A stretch of 64,000 bases of DNA from Candidatus Pelagibacter sp. (GTDB lineage Bacteria; Pseudomonadota; Alphaproteobacteria; Pelagibacterales; Pelagibacteraceae). Positions 1 to 9,018 of this stretch are shown here, piece by piece (within the stretch, counting starts at the first letter, position 1; each line of letters opens with the position of its first letter). A model generated the notes under the pieces. The model was not told the origin of the DNA. It saw nothing but the letters and a program-made list of their open reading frames with translations, and ran no database searches. The stretch lies in contig JAOIYV010000001.1 of assembly GCA_028226735.1 (NCBI GenBank), positions 1 to 64,000 of the forward strand. Reading direction: 5' to 3'. The translations under genes were made by a program, and so were the position numbers.

Positions 1-1
1 A

Positions 2-211
2 AAAGAACTAGAGGAACAAAAAGTAAAAGAAGCGAGAATAATTGAAGAAAAAAGGATTGAACAAGAAAATATACGAATAAAAGAATGGGAAAGAAACTTT
101 GATGAAGAACAGAGGCGTAAAGAAGAAGAATTATTAAGAAAATTTGAAGAAAAAGAAAATAAGAGTCAAGAATTTATAAAAAAGGAACCTTCAGATGATG
201 ATACGCATTAA
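2..211 (+). CDS. C-terminal end of a charged coiled-coil protein (partial)
   Basis: The reading frame is open from the left edge and stops with TAA at 209-211, giving 69 residues of a longer protein. The visible part is almost entirely Glu, Lys, Arg and Gln with regular hydrophobic spacing (for example REEEL-like and KFEEKE stretches), so it is probably a long helix or coiled coil, with a short acidic tail ending DDDTH. Its stop lies 2 nt from the stop of the convergent gene at 214. The start and any functional domain are outside the window, so no function is assigned. Confidence 0.7.
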   Translation, partial: KELEEQKVKEARIIEEKRIEQENIRIKEWERNFDEEQRRKEEELLRKFEEKENKSQEFIKKEPSDDDTH

Positions 212-213
212 TC

Positions 214-2436
214 CTAATTAATTAGTGGTTTTCCAGTTGCTAAAGTATGTTTAATTCTATCTTGAGTTTTTTGAGTTTCAATTAATCTCATAAATGAATT
301 TAATTCTAATTCAAATAAATCATCTTCGGATAAAGTTTTATTTATTGTTGTATCACCACCACTTAATACATAAGCTAATTCTTTTGCGACTGTTACTCCA
401 TGATCTAAAATTACTTTATCATTATAAAGTTTTTCTAAAATTTTATTCATATCTTCTAATACCAATTTACCAGGAAGATTAAATTTAGATTCTTCTGGTG
501 GTTTAAAATTTTTGTTATCTATTAAAATTTTTTTAGAAACTTCCAATAAGCTATTTCTATTCATTATCTTTTTATCTTCAGGTCTTAAATATTTCATTGG
601 TTCTGCTTCAACTGGTGAGGTAGCCGTTCTTCCATATCCTATAATGTCAAAAACTTTAAGAGATGCAAAATTGGGATCTTTTTTTGCCTCATCAGTATTT
701 AACCATCTTGATAACATTTCTTTACATCCACCCCCTGCTGGTATTAAACCAACAATAGTTTCAACTAATCCAACTACGATATTCGTGTGTGATGCAACAA
801 AATTACTTTGAACCATCACTTCAAAACCACCACCTAATGTTAATCCTGATGGGGCTGAAATCACAGGATATTTTGAATATTTTAAGTGCTTACATGTCTC
901 TTGAAAATATTTAATAAATTTTTCAATTGATTTGAAATCATTTTTATCTGCAAATTCCATTGTGTAATTTAAATTTACTCCTGCAGAAAATTGCATACTT
1001 TCATTAATTATTACCAACGGTTTATCAGTTGCTTTTTTAAGCGCATCCATTGAGTCATAATTTAAAGCATTAGCTTTAGTCGTAAACTCAACAATATTAT
1101 AATCTTTAAATCTATAAATTTTTGCTGAGTCATTTCCATCTATATTTAATGCAATTTTCTTTACCTTGCCCAAAGTTTCAATATTTGTGTACTTTTGTCT
1201 TTCACCATAAAAATCTTCATTTTTGCTTTTTGATAAATTTTCTAAGAAATAATTTCCTTTAAATTTATCAATTTTATTAAAAAAATTTTGTACACCTATT
1301 TCTTCCAGCATCTCAAATGGACCTTTGGTCCAATTAAATCCAAGTCTCATTGCTTCATCAATATCATTGAATTCTTTTGTAATATTTGGAACTAATGAAG
1401 ATGCATATTTAATTATTTTAGATATAACTGACCAAGCATATTCGCCATATTTATCTTTTCTATTAATTAATTTTTTTAAATCAACTTTATCTGATTTAAT
1501 ATCAATTTTTTTGCTGGTAGAGTAACTACCAGTTTCAAGATTTATAGCTTCCATAATTTTTAAAGTTCCTGTCTTATTCATTCTATAAAATCCACCCTTA
1601 CCCTTTCTACCTGTGTAACCTGTTTCAATTAGTTTTTTCACCAATGGAATTTCTTTTGCAACTTCATGAAATTCATCAGATTTTGGTAACTCTTTAATAA
1701 AACTTTTTAATACATCAGCCATTAAATCAATTCCTATTAAATCATATAAACCAAATACACCTGTTTTTGGAATACCCATTGGCCTTCCAAAAATTGCATC
1801 TGCTTCTTCAATTGAAAGTTTCAATTTAAAAGCTTCTGTCATCGCTACTTGCATTGCATAAACACCGACTCTATTTCCTAAAAAACCTGGGGTGTCATTA
1901 CAAATTATAGCTCCTTTACCTAATTCGACTTCACAGAATTTTTTTAACTGATTGATCTTTCTGAGGTCGTTATTTTCATTTTTAACTATCTCTAGGAGAC
2001 CCATATATCTTACTGGGTTAAAAAAATGAGTAATACAAAAATCTTTTTTTTCCATGTCCTTTAAATGTTCAGATAAAACTTTAATTGGAATTGACGAAGT
2101 ATTTGAGGAAACAATTGCCCCATCTTTTCTTACTTTAAATATTTTTTCGTAAATTTGATGTTTAACATCAATTCTTTCAACAACTGCTTCCACAATCCAA
2201 TCAGCATCTTTAACTTCATCAAAATTATCAGTTATATTTCCAACTTTAATATTATCTATTTTTGATCTATCTAATAAAAGAGGTGGTTTTGATTTGTGAA
2301 TTCTATCTCTTGCTTTTTTACTAATTTCTGTTTTTAAATCTAGCAAAGTTACGGGAATATTCGCGTTGCACAAATGTGCTGCAATACCACTGCCCATTGT
2401 TCCTGATCCAATAACTACTACTTTCTTAATTTCCAT
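214..2436 (-). CDS. 3-hydroxyacyl-CoA dehydrogenase / enoyl-CoA hydratase, FadN-type
   Basis: A bifunctional beta-oxidation enzyme that hydrates enoyl-CoA and oxidises the 3-hydroxyacyl-CoA with NAD. The N-terminal half is the dehydrogenase: a Rossmann GxGxxG at residues 10-15, an HFFNPV motif near 137, and two C-terminal dehydrogenase domains to about 400. The hydratase/crotonase domain follows (about 430-600); its oxyanion-hole region and both catalytic Glu positions (in GGGFEVM and in VETIVGLIP) are visible. This order is reversed from E. coli FadB/FadJ and matches Bacillus FadN; 740 aa fits that family. It lies 57 nt downstream of a Pot-type permease gene on the same strand. No thiolase gene is visible nearby. 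Confidence 0.88.
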   Translation of the reverse strand: MEIKKVVVIGSGTMGSGIAAHLCNANIPVTLLDLKTEISKKARDRIHKSKPPLLLDRSKIDNIKVGNITDNFDEVKDADWIVEAVVERIDVKHQIYEKIFKVRKDGAIVSSNTSSIPIKVLSEHLKDMEKKDFCITHFFNPVRYMGLLEIVKNENNDLRKINQLKKFCEVELGKGAIICNDTPGFLGNRVGVYAMQVAMTEAFKLKLSIEEADAIFGRPMGIPKTGVFGLYDLIGIDLMADVLKSFIKELPKSDEFHEVAKEIPLVKKLIETGYTGRKGKGGFYRMNKTGTLKIMEAINLETGSYSTSKKIDIKSDKVDLKKLINRKDKYGEYAWSVISKIIKYASSLVPNITKEFNDIDEAMRLGFNWTKGPFEMLEEIGVQNFFNKIDKFKGNYFLENLSKSKNEDFYGERQKYTNIETLGKVKKIALNIDGNDSAKIYRFKDYNIVEFTTKANALNYDSMDALKKATDKPLVIINESMQFSAGVNLNYTMEFADKNDFKSIEKFIKYFQETCKHLKYSKYPVISAPSGLTLGGGFEVMVQSNFVASHTNIVVGLVETIVGLIPAGGGCKEMLSRWLNTDEAKKDPNFASLKVFDIIGYGRTATSPVEAEPMKYLRPEDKKIMNRNSLLEVSKKILIDNKNFKPPEESKFNLPGKLVLEDMNKILEKLYNDKVILDHGVTVAKELAYVLSGGDTTINKTLSEDDLFELELNSFMRLIETQKTQDRIKHTLATGKPLIN

Positions 2437-2493
2437 AAACTTTTTAAAATTTAAGAATTGTTTATAATAAAAAAAGTGAAATTAGTAAATGAA

Positions 2494-3348
2494 TTACCTA
2501 TTAATTCCTCTTAATCTTTCAGATCTTCTTCTCAAAAGTTCCGCACTAAGAAGAATTAAAGTTGACATTATAATTAAACATGTTGCAACTGCTAAAATCG
2601 TTGGACTCAGTTGCTCTCTTAAACCTACCCACATTTGAATAGGTATAGTTGTATTTTCTAATCCAGCTAAAAATAAAACAACTATCACTTCATCAAATGA
2701 AGTAACAAAAGCAAATAACGCCCCAGAAATAACCCCAGGTGTTATTAAAGGTAAAGTTACTTTCATAAAAGTATTCACAGGATTGCTACCTAAGCTCGCT
2801 GCAGCTCTCGTGACACTATGATCAAATCCACTTAAGGTTGCTGTAACTGTTATCACAACAAATGGTGTTCCTAAGATTATGTGTGAAAGAATAATCCCAG
2901 TATGCGTTGCAGCTAAACCTACTTTTGCCATAAAGAAAAATATTGCTGTACCAGAAATAATCAATGGAACTATCATTGGAGAAATTAATAAAGCCATAAA
3001 TGCTGCTTTGTAAGGCATATGTCTACTACTCAAACCTAGGGCTGCTACTGTTCCAAGAACTGTTGCTCCTATAGTTGCAAAAAATGCAATTATTAAACTA
3101 TTCTTTGTAGCTAGACCCCAAGGGTTTTTTGTTCCCCAAATCATATCCTTATACCATCTTAAAGAAAAACCATCTGGATCTAATGCGAGCATTTTTTCTG
3201 AAAAATGAATGTACTGTTCGGCATTAAATGAAAGTGGTAAAATTACAAATAGTGGTGCAATTAAAAAGAAAAATACAAGTGCGCAGATAGTTAAATATGT
3301 GTAGTGCCATATTTTATAGTGCAGCGGTGTATAATTTGGTAAAGCCAT
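2494..3348 (-). CDS. ABC importer permease, PotC family
   Basis: Inner-membrane permease of a spermidine/putrescine-type (COG1177) importer, 284 aa with about six membrane segments. The ATPase-contacting EAA loop is clear around residues 180-200 (AAASLGSNP...TLPLITPG). The start is 3 nt after the stop of the partner permease gene at 3352, so the two are translationally linked. Together with the permease, binding protein and ATPase genes upstream it makes a complete importer. The substrate cannot be read from the permease. The neighbouring DoeA- and EutA-like genes make a cyclic or ectoine-like compound as plausible as a polyamine. Confidence 0.88.
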   Translation of the reverse strand: MALPNYTPLHYKIWHYTYLTICALVFFFLIAPLFVILPLSFNAEQYIHFSEKMLALDPDGFSLRWYKDMIWGTKNPWGLATKNSLIIAFFATIGATVLGTVAALGLSSRHMPYKAAFMALLISPMIVPLIISGTAIFFFMAKVGLAATHTGIILSHIILGTPFVVITVTATLSGFDHSVTRAAASLGSNPVNTFMKVTLPLITPGVISGALFAFVTSFDEVIVVLFLAGLENTTIPIQMWVGLREQLSPTILAVATCLIIMSTLILLSAELLRRRSERLRGINR

Positions 3349-3351
3349 AAT

Positions 3352-4599
3352 TTATCCTAATTTTATATTATCTATTCCAACTAATTTATTATAAATCCAG
3401 TAGATTGTTAAAACACCCACCAATAACATTGTTCCTAATGCAGATGCAAAGGCCCAGTCTAATGAACTCTTCATATGGTATGCAATTGTGTTACTTATTA
3501 ATGATCCACTAGCTCCACCTACTAGAGCTGGAGTAATGTAATATCCTATTGAAATAATAAATACTAACAAGCAACCCGCACCAATTCCTGGCATAGTTAA
3601 AGGGAAGTAAATTTTTAGAAATGCAGTTAAAGGCGTTCCACCTAAAGATTTTCCAGCTCTCATCAAGCTTGGAGAAATTGTTTTCATGACACTATAAAGT
3701 GGCAATACCATAAAAGGTAAAAGAATTTGAGTCATTGCTACAAATGTTCCAATAACATTATACATTAGTTCAGGTCGGTTATCGTTAGCTGCCAAACCAA
3801 GCCATACAATTAAATCATTTATTGGACCCTGTTGTTGAAGCAATACCATCCAGCTTGAAGTTCTCACTAACAAAGATGTCCAGAATGGAAGTAAAACACA
3901 GATCATTAGTAAATTACTATATTTCATCGGAAGTGTGGCTAATAAATGTGAAATTGGATAAGCCAAACAAAAGCAAAAAACTGTGACCCAAAAAGCTACA
4001 TTTAAAGTTCTCAACCATAGAATTTTATGTATCTTTCTGTCCTCTGCAACTTGAACTATATTTCTTTTATCATTAAATTTTAAATCCATACCTTTTAAGT
4101 ATTTTGCGTAGGACCAATTTGGTGCTGTGTTCTTTAAAGCAGTCCAATATTCAACTTTATTCCATATTTTATGTGTTGCCATGAACTGTTCTTTATAATT
4201 TCCTTTTTCAAATTTTTTTATTTTTCTATTTGTTTTTTTTAGTCCACTGCTAAAACCTGATTTTTCATAATTCAATCTTTGATATAATTTTCCTGCTTCT
4301 TTAGCTATAGCTAGCGGATAAAAATCTTTATAAAATGCTTCGTACACCTCTTCATCTGGCAAATTTTTTCCATCCCATTGCTCTAGGGCTGCAAAAGTAT
4401 TGGGTAGTTTACTGGTAATCATTCGATCATCAACACTTCTAAACAACATATCAGCAATTGGAAATACATAAGTAATTAAAAGAAATAAAAATAGAGGACC
4501 CACAAGCATCAAGGCTCTTATCTTATTTCTTCTTTCAGCTTTTTTTAAACTGATTTCTAAAGGTGTTCCGTCAGATGATAAAATTTGTTCAGAGCTCAT
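3352..4599 (-). CDS. ABC importer permease, PotB family, with a large loop insertion
   Basis: Partner permease of the Pot-type importer. At 415 aa it is over 100 residues longer than E. coli PotB. The extra length is a hydrophilic, Lys/Tyr-rich segment at about residues 55-195 between the first membrane helix (about 30-50) and the second (about 197-220), expected in the periplasm. The EAA loop is intact (RAGKSLGG...YFPLTMPG, about 318-336). The ATG follows directly on the T-run of a hairpin at 4607-4633, so no Shine-Dalgarno sequence fits upstream, and translation probably depends on readthrough or a leaderless-like start. Confidence 0.86.
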   Translation of the reverse strand: MSSEQILSSDGTPLEISLKKAERRNKIRALMLVGPLFLFLLITYVFPIADMLFRSVDDRMITSKLPNTFAALEQWDGKNLPDEEVYEAFYKDFYPLAIAKEAGKLYQRLNYEKSGFSSGLKKTNRKIKKFEKGNYKEQFMATHKIWNKVEYWTALKNTAPNWSYAKYLKGMDLKFNDKRNIVQVAEDRKIHKILWLRTLNVAFWVTVFCFCLAYPISHLLATLPMKYSNLLMICVLLPFWTSLLVRTSSWMVLLQQQGPINDLIVWLGLAANDNRPELMYNVIGTFVAMTQILLPFMVLPLYSVMKTISPSLMRAGKSLGGTPLTAFLKIYFPLTMPGIGAGCLLVFIISIGYYITPALVGGASGSLISNTIAYHMKSSLDWAFASALGTMLLVGVLTIYWIYNKLVGIDNIKLG

Positions 4600-4606
4600 A
4601 ATAAAA

Positions 4607-4633
4607 AAGGGCGGCTATATAATAACCGCCCTT
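4607..4633 (-). terminator. Hairpin attenuator between binding-protein and permease genes
   Basis: An 8-bp perfect stem (AAGGGCGG / CCGCCCTT) around an AT-rich 11-nt loop. On the minus strand it is followed immediately by six T residues and then the permease ATG. It lies just after the solute-binding-protein gene (4666-5784). It fits a Rho-independent attenuator or 3' stabiliser that lets the binding protein be made in excess of the membrane parts. Confidence 0.8.
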
Positions 4634-4665
4634 CAAATAAAATAAAAGTTTAATCTATAATTAAA

Positions 4666-5784
4666 TTACAGACCAGCTTTCATAGCTTCCCATTTTTCAC
4701 CAATTTCATCCTGGTTATCTGCCCAGAATTCAGGGTTCATAAGAATGTACGATTTAGTGTTCGCAGGTGCTGTTGGCATATGTGGTACCATCTTAGTTTT
4801 ACCATCTTTAAACCAAGGCTCTCCTGCTTCCATGATAGCAATTGAAGATTTTCTCCAAGGAGCGTAAGCAATATACTTAGCACTTCCTGCTAGGCCTTCA
4901 GTACTTGTCATTTCTCTAAGAACTTTCATAGCTTTACCGTTAGCATCGTTAGGTCCACCTTTAACCATAGCAAAATACTCATAGTCAAGAATTTGTGAAT
5001 CCCATACTTGTACAATTGGAGTTCCTTCCATTTGTGCATTAAAGAATCTACCATTCCAACCAGTAGCCATAACAACTTCACCATTAGCTAATAGTTCTGG
5101 TGGCTGAGCTCCAGCATTCCAGAATACACATCCACCTTTTGGATCTGCACAAAGTGATTTGATTTTAGCTATTGCTTTTTCAACTCCACCATCTTTCTCA
5201 AGTGATTTGTAAATCTTATCACCACCTTTACCAGCTTTTGTTCCTGCACCGGCCATAGCTAATTCTAAGTTAGACATTGCACCTTTGTAAATAGCTCTTT
5301 TACCAGGAAACTTTTTTGTATTAAAAAAGTCTTTAGCTGATTTTGGAGTACCTTTTACGTTGTTCTTATTGTAAGCAAAGTTCCAAGAGTACAGAATATT
5401 TCCAACTGCACATTTTGAAGGCATGCCTGTAAAGAAGTCATCAGAAGCTTTTGTTCCATCTGGTGCAGGAGCAAAGTCTTTATCAAAATCGAATTCAACA
5501 AAGATACCCTCATCGCAACCAATGATAGTGTCTTTTGCGTACACATCAATGATATCCCAAGTGATTTTTCCAGCTTCTTTTTGAGCTTTAATTTCTGATA
5601 ATCCACCTGTGTAGTCTACCCAATTAACAGGTATTCCTAATTTTTTAGCAGTAGGATCACCATACCCTAGTTTTTGACTTTCTGTGTAAGCACCACCCCA
5701 AGACACTACAGTAACTGCAAATGCTGACGAAGTAACAGACAGTACAAAAGAAAGAGCAAGTAATAATTTACTTAATTTTTTCAT
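4666..5784 (-). CDS. Periplasmic solute-binding protein, PotD/COG0687 family
   Basis: Substrate-capturing protein of the Pot-type importer, 372 aa. Residues 1-23 form a Sec signal peptide (KK start, hydrophobic core, cleavage after AFA). The mature protein starts VTVVSWGGAYTES, the usual COG0687 opening, and keeps the two-lobe layout with a conserved MATGWNGR-type segment near the middle. A good AGGAGA ribosome site sits 7 nt before the ATG. An own promoter in the 119-nt gap to the ATPase gene is likely. The ligand is not certain: this family binds polyamines but also other cationic or zwitterionic compounds. Confidence 0.88.
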   Translation of the reverse strand: MKKLSKLLLALSFVLSVTSSAFAVTVVSWGGAYTESQKLGYGDPTAKKLGIPVNWVDYTGGLSEIKAQKEAGKITWDIIDVYAKDTIIGCDEGIFVEFDFDKDFAPAPDGTKASDDFFTGMPSKCAVGNILYSWNFAYNKNNVKGTPKSAKDFFNTKKFPGKRAIYKGAMSNLELAMAGAGTKAGKGGDKIYKSLEKDGGVEKAIAKIKSLCADPKGGCVFWNAGAQPPELLANGEVVMATGWNGRFFNAQMEGTPIVQVWDSQILDYEYFAMVKGGPNDANGKAMKVLREMTSTEGLAGSAKYIAYAPWRKSSIAIMEAGEPWFKDGKTKMVPHMPTAPANTKSYILMNPEFWADNQDEIGEKWEAMKAGL

Positions 5785-5796
5785 TTTATCTCCTAT

Positions 5797-5861
5797 TTAA
5801 CGTTAACGTATTTTTATAAAGTGAAAGTAAAACAAGATCAGCAAGATGAGTCAACAGTCAA
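5797..5861 (-). promoter_or_regulatory. Leader of the binding-protein gene: palindrome and candidate promoter
   Basis: The gap between the ATPase and binding-protein genes holds two TTGACT hexamers on the minus strand (5856-5861 and 5849-5854). The second is followed after 17 nt by TTTACT, a weak -10 candidate. Nearer the gene is the palindrome TTAACGTTAA (5797-5806), which ends 12 nt before the ATG and just upstream of the AGGAGA ribosome site. Similar GTTAAC-like palindromes lie before two other envelope genes in this window. Promoter assignment is by eye only. Confidence 0.35.
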
Positions 5862-5903
5862 TTATGGCCATTTTGCCTTTATTTTTTAGGAAATTTAGAT
5901 TAT

Positions 5904-6992
5904 TTATTTTGGGTCAAGGGCCCTGCTATCATTTGCATTCCAGCCAACGTTAATATCATTTCCTAATTTTATATCTAGATTTGATGAACTATTTGGAATT
6001 TTTAATATAAATTGATCATTGCCTAACATGTCCATTCTTAATCTTGTATGATCACCATGATAGATAACTTCTTTAATTTTTGCCTTATGGTTATTGTCCA
6101 TCTTATCTTTAGGATTAATCAAAGCTCTCTCTGGTCTTAAAGATACAGTAGTTTTATCACCTTTGGCTTTTACAGAAATAGGATTTGCTAAAATTTCAGT
6201 TCCACTATTTAATTTAACTTTACAAATATTTTCTGAAACATCGCTAACTGTTCCATTAAATGTATTGTTTTCTCCAATAAATTCTGCAACAAAAGAATTT
6301 ACCGGTTTTTCATAAAGATCATCTGGACTAGAAAGCTGCTGAACTTTTCCATCATTGAATACAGCAATTCTATTTGACATTGTTAAAGCTTCAGTTTGAT
6401 CGTGTGTTACATAAACAACCGTTACACCAATACTTTCATGAATATGTTTAATCTCATATTGCATACTTTCTCTTAAGTTTTTATCTAAAGCTCCTAGTGG
6501 CTCATCCATTAATACAAGTTTTGGATCAAACACAAGTGATCTTGCAACAGCAACCCTTTGTTGTTGTCCTCCAGATAGTTGCATTGGCATTCTAGCTTCA
6601 AAACCTTGAAGCGATACCATCGATAGTGCTTTGTCAATTTTTTTATCTGCTTCGTCTTTTGGTATTTTTCTAACTCTTAATGGAAATGCTAAATTTTCAT
6701 AAACAGTCATATGTGGAAATAATGCATAGTTTTGAAATACCATTCCAATACCTCTTTTATGAGGTGGAATATTTGAAATAATATTATCATCTAAATAAAT
6801 TTCTCCGTGTGTTGGAGTTTCAAAGCCAGCTAACATCATTAGACAAGTCGTCTTACCAGAACCAGAGGGTCCTAGCATTGTTACAAACTCACCCTCTTCG
6901 ATGTCTAGATTTAATCCTTTAACAACTAAGATTTTTCCATCATAGCTTTTGTCTACATTATCAAATCTTACAAATTGCTGATTTTTTGACAT
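5904..6992 (-). CDS. ABC importer ATPase, PotA family
   Basis: Energy-supplying subunit of the Pot-type importer, 362 aa. Walker A GPSGSGKTT is at residues 41-49, the signature LSGGQQQR near 139, Walker B LVLMDEP near 160 and the switch-loop VTHDQTEA near 197. A TOBE-type C-terminal domain follows from about 280 (TVSLRPERALI). It is upstream of the binding protein in the same orientation and 60 nt downstream of the DoeA-like hydrolase gene, so one transcript could cover hydrolase and importer. Confidence 0.9.
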   Translation of the reverse strand: MSKNQQFVRFDNVDKSYDGKILVVKGLNLDIEEGEFVTMLGPSGSGKTTCLMMLAGFETPTHGEIYLDDNIISNIPPHKRGIGMVFQNYALFPHMTVYENLAFPLRVRKIPKDEADKKIDKALSMVSLQGFEARMPMQLSGGQQQRVAVARSLVFDPKLVLMDEPLGALDKNLRESMQYEIKHIHESIGVTVVYVTHDQTEALTMSNRIAVFNDGKVQQLSSPDDLYEKPVNSFVAEFIGENNTFNGTVSDVSENICKVKLNSGTEILANPISVKAKGDKTTVSLRPERALINPKDKMDNNHKAKIKEVIYHGDHTRLRMDMLGNDQFILKIPNSSSNLDIKLGNDINVGWNANDSRALDPK

Positions 6993-7052
6993 ATTTTTTT
7001 TTCAAATATTTAAAACATTTGTAGGGTTATTTATCAAGTTTTTTTATTACGA

Positions 7053-8219
7053 CTATTTTATGTGTAATTCTTTAGGAAAATTGCAGAATAACTCACATCC
7101 CTCATCTGTTATACGGATTGCTTCTGAGGCTTCAACACCCCATTCCCCAAATTGCATTACAGCAATCATATGAAATGTTATATTTGGTTCAAGTAAGGTC
7201 ATGTCTCCTTTTGATATGTTTAAGGTGTGCTCACCCCAATCTGGTGGATATCCAATACCTATTGAGTAGCCAGTTCTTGATGTTTTTTCAATTCCATATT
7301 TGTCTAAAATTTTCCAAAAAGCTTGTGCTACATCATTTGCTGTTTTTCCTGGTTTTGCAGCATCAATTCCGGCTTGCAAAGCTTCGTTAGTTTTATTCAT
7401 AGTATCAATTTTTTTTTTATCTGGCTTTCCAAGTAAAACTGTTCTGGCCATTGGGCAGTGGTATCTTTGATACACACCAGAAAGTTCGATAATTGTTGCC
7501 TCACCCTCAACAAATTTATCTTGAGTGGCCGTTAAATGAGATGCGGAAGTTCCCTTACCAGTTGGGAGTAAAGTTGCGATACTAGAATATTCACCTCCAA
7601 ACTCGGGTGTTCCATAAAATAATGCTTTTTGTATTTCACCAACTGCATCGCACTGTCTTACACCAGGGTTGATAACATCAATTGCTGTTTGCATTCCTTT
7701 TTGAGAAATAAGAGCCGCAGATTTCATTAGTTTTATTTCAGCATCTGATTTTACTACTCTTGCCCAATTGACTAGTCTTTCGGAATCTTTTAATTTTGAA
7801 TTTGGTAATCCTTGTCTAATTTTTTCATAACAATAAGCCGTAAAATAATGACTATCCATTTCCAAGCCTATTGTAAGTTTGTCCCATTTTTTTTCTTTAA
7901 TAATATCTACAAGATTATCGTAGGGATGAAGTGGCCAGGTATGTATGTATTTTTCATCATAGGCAATAATATTTTCATTTTTTAAATAAGTTTTTATATA
8001 AGCTCCACCCGAATCTTGTTTTCTTACCCAACACAATGGTTCATCTGAGTTTACGTGAACTAATACTGCTTGTGCATAATAAAATGACCAAGCATCATAA
8101 CCTGTAAGATAATTCATGTTAGCTGTATCATGAGAAATTAAAAGCTCAATCCCTTTTTCAAGCATCAACGATTGAACTTTTTTTAATCTAGATTTATATT
8201 CTTCTTTTGTAAAGTTCAT
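7053..8219 (-). CDS. Ectoine hydrolase-like protein (DoeA/EutD, M24 'pita-bread' fold)
   Basis: A 388-aa protein with a creatinase-type N-terminal domain (to about 150) and an M24 C-terminal domain. The usual metal ligands of M24 peptidases are not kept: the first Asp region reads IELSG (244-248) and the second reads YHCPMART (253-260), as in creatinase and DoeA. SRTGYSIGIGYPPDWGEH (314-331) is the segment I associate with DoeA, which opens the ectoine ring to N-acetyl-diaminobutyrate. Its start abuts the stop of the EutA-like gene, the same pairing seen in ectoine-utilisation operons. EutB, EutC and DoeB/EutE homologues are not in the window, so the substrate may differ. Confidence 0.7.
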   Translation of the reverse strand: MNFTKEEYKSRLKKVQSLMLEKGIELLISHDTANMNYLTGYDAWSFYYAQAVLVHVNSDEPLCWVRKQDSGGAYIKTYLKNENIIAYDEKYIHTWPLHPYDNLVDIIKEKKWDKLTIGLEMDSHYFTAYCYEKIRQGLPNSKLKDSERLVNWARVVKSDAEIKLMKSAALISQKGMQTAIDVINPGVRQCDAVGEIQKALFYGTPEFGGEYSSIATLLPTGKGTSASHLTATQDKFVEGEATIIELSGVYQRYHCPMARTVLLGKPDKKKIDTMNKTNEALQAGIDAAKPGKTANDVAQAFWKILDKYGIEKTSRTGYSIGIGYPPDWGEHTLNISKGDMTLLEPNITFHMIAVMQFGEWGVEASEAIRITDEGCELFCNFPKELHIK

Positions 8220-8966
8220 TTATCTATTTTTAAATAATTTTCCAAAACCATCTATAGAATCTTTTTTTCCAATTGACTGTAATGTGTCCCATATTAAGAC
8301 TTGGTTACTTGACAATACTACTTTATTTAATTTTTTTTCAAGTCTTTCTATAATTGACAATGCAGGTAAAGCTGTACATGAAATAAAAAGAGCATCTGCA
8401 TTTGCTAAATCCATTTTTGATAAAGTTTCATATAAATAACTTTGATCAACCTTTCCGATATCTAAATCATTTGAAATATCGAAGTAAGCATTCGAAGTAA
8501 TCTCAAAATTTTCTTTTTGAAAATAGTCGATAACTTCATCGTTTAAAACTTTCGAATAAGGCGTGAAAATTGCTATCTTATTAATTTTCATTTTTTTTAA
8601 GGCATTAATTGCTGCTGAACTCGGCGTGGTAACTTTTGCTTCAGGTTTTGCTAAATTAATTTTTTTTTTAATCGTTTCATATCCTGCAGCAATTGTTCCA
8701 GAGGTACATCCATATACCACACAATCTAATTTCTCATTAGGTAAAATGTCTTTTGACACATCTGTTACAGTACTAGACATTTTTATCAAATTTTCGCTTG
8801 TTAGTGGAAAATAACAATGAATACGATTTACAAAAAGATCTACATCCATATTTTTAATTACTGTAATAAAATCTTTTTCAATTCTAAAGTCAGTTGCTAG
8901 TACAATTATTCCCACTCTTGGATTTACAATTGAATTGTATTTTGGCTTTACTTTTATTGAATGCAT
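8220..8966 (-). CDS. Asp/Glu racemase-superfamily protein, EutA / arylmalonate-decarboxylase-like
   Basis: A 248-aa protein with the two-Cys layout of the maleate isomerase / EutA branch: Cys87 in YGCTSG and Cys197 in ISCTALP, plus TPSSAA at 114-119. EutA is found in ectoine operons but its exact reaction there is not settled. The stop is immediately next to the DoeA-like gene's start, so the two are one transcript. The start is 52 nt from the divergent dehydrogenase gene at 9019, and the short gap must hold both promoters. Maleate isomerase or a racemase is the alternative. Confidence 0.65.
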   Translation of the reverse strand: MHSIKVKPKYNSIVNPRVGIIVLATDFRIEKDFITVIKNMDVDLFVNRIHCYFPLTSENLIKMSSTVTDVSKDILPNEKLDCVVYGCTSGTIAAGYETIKKKINLAKPEAKVTTPSSAAINALKKMKINKIAIFTPYSKVLNDEVIDYFQKENFEITSNAYFDISNDLDIGKVDQSYLYETLSKMDLANADALFISCTALPALSIIERLEKKLNKVVLSSNQVLIWDTLQSIGKKDSIDGFGKLFKNR

Positions 8967-9018
8967 TTAAAAAAAAATATATCATAAGTACTTTAATATT
9001 CACTAAAAAAAGGACTTT

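Noticed and set aside
512..811. Plus-strand open frames inside the FadN-type gene and similar antisense frames elsewhere
   Set aside because: They are antisense frames within well-supported genes, with no ribosome site or recognisable protein motif.
7053..8219. Proline aminopeptidase / prolidase
   Set aside because: The M24 metal ligands are replaced (IELSG, YHCPMART), and the C-terminal motifs match DoeA rather than peptidases.
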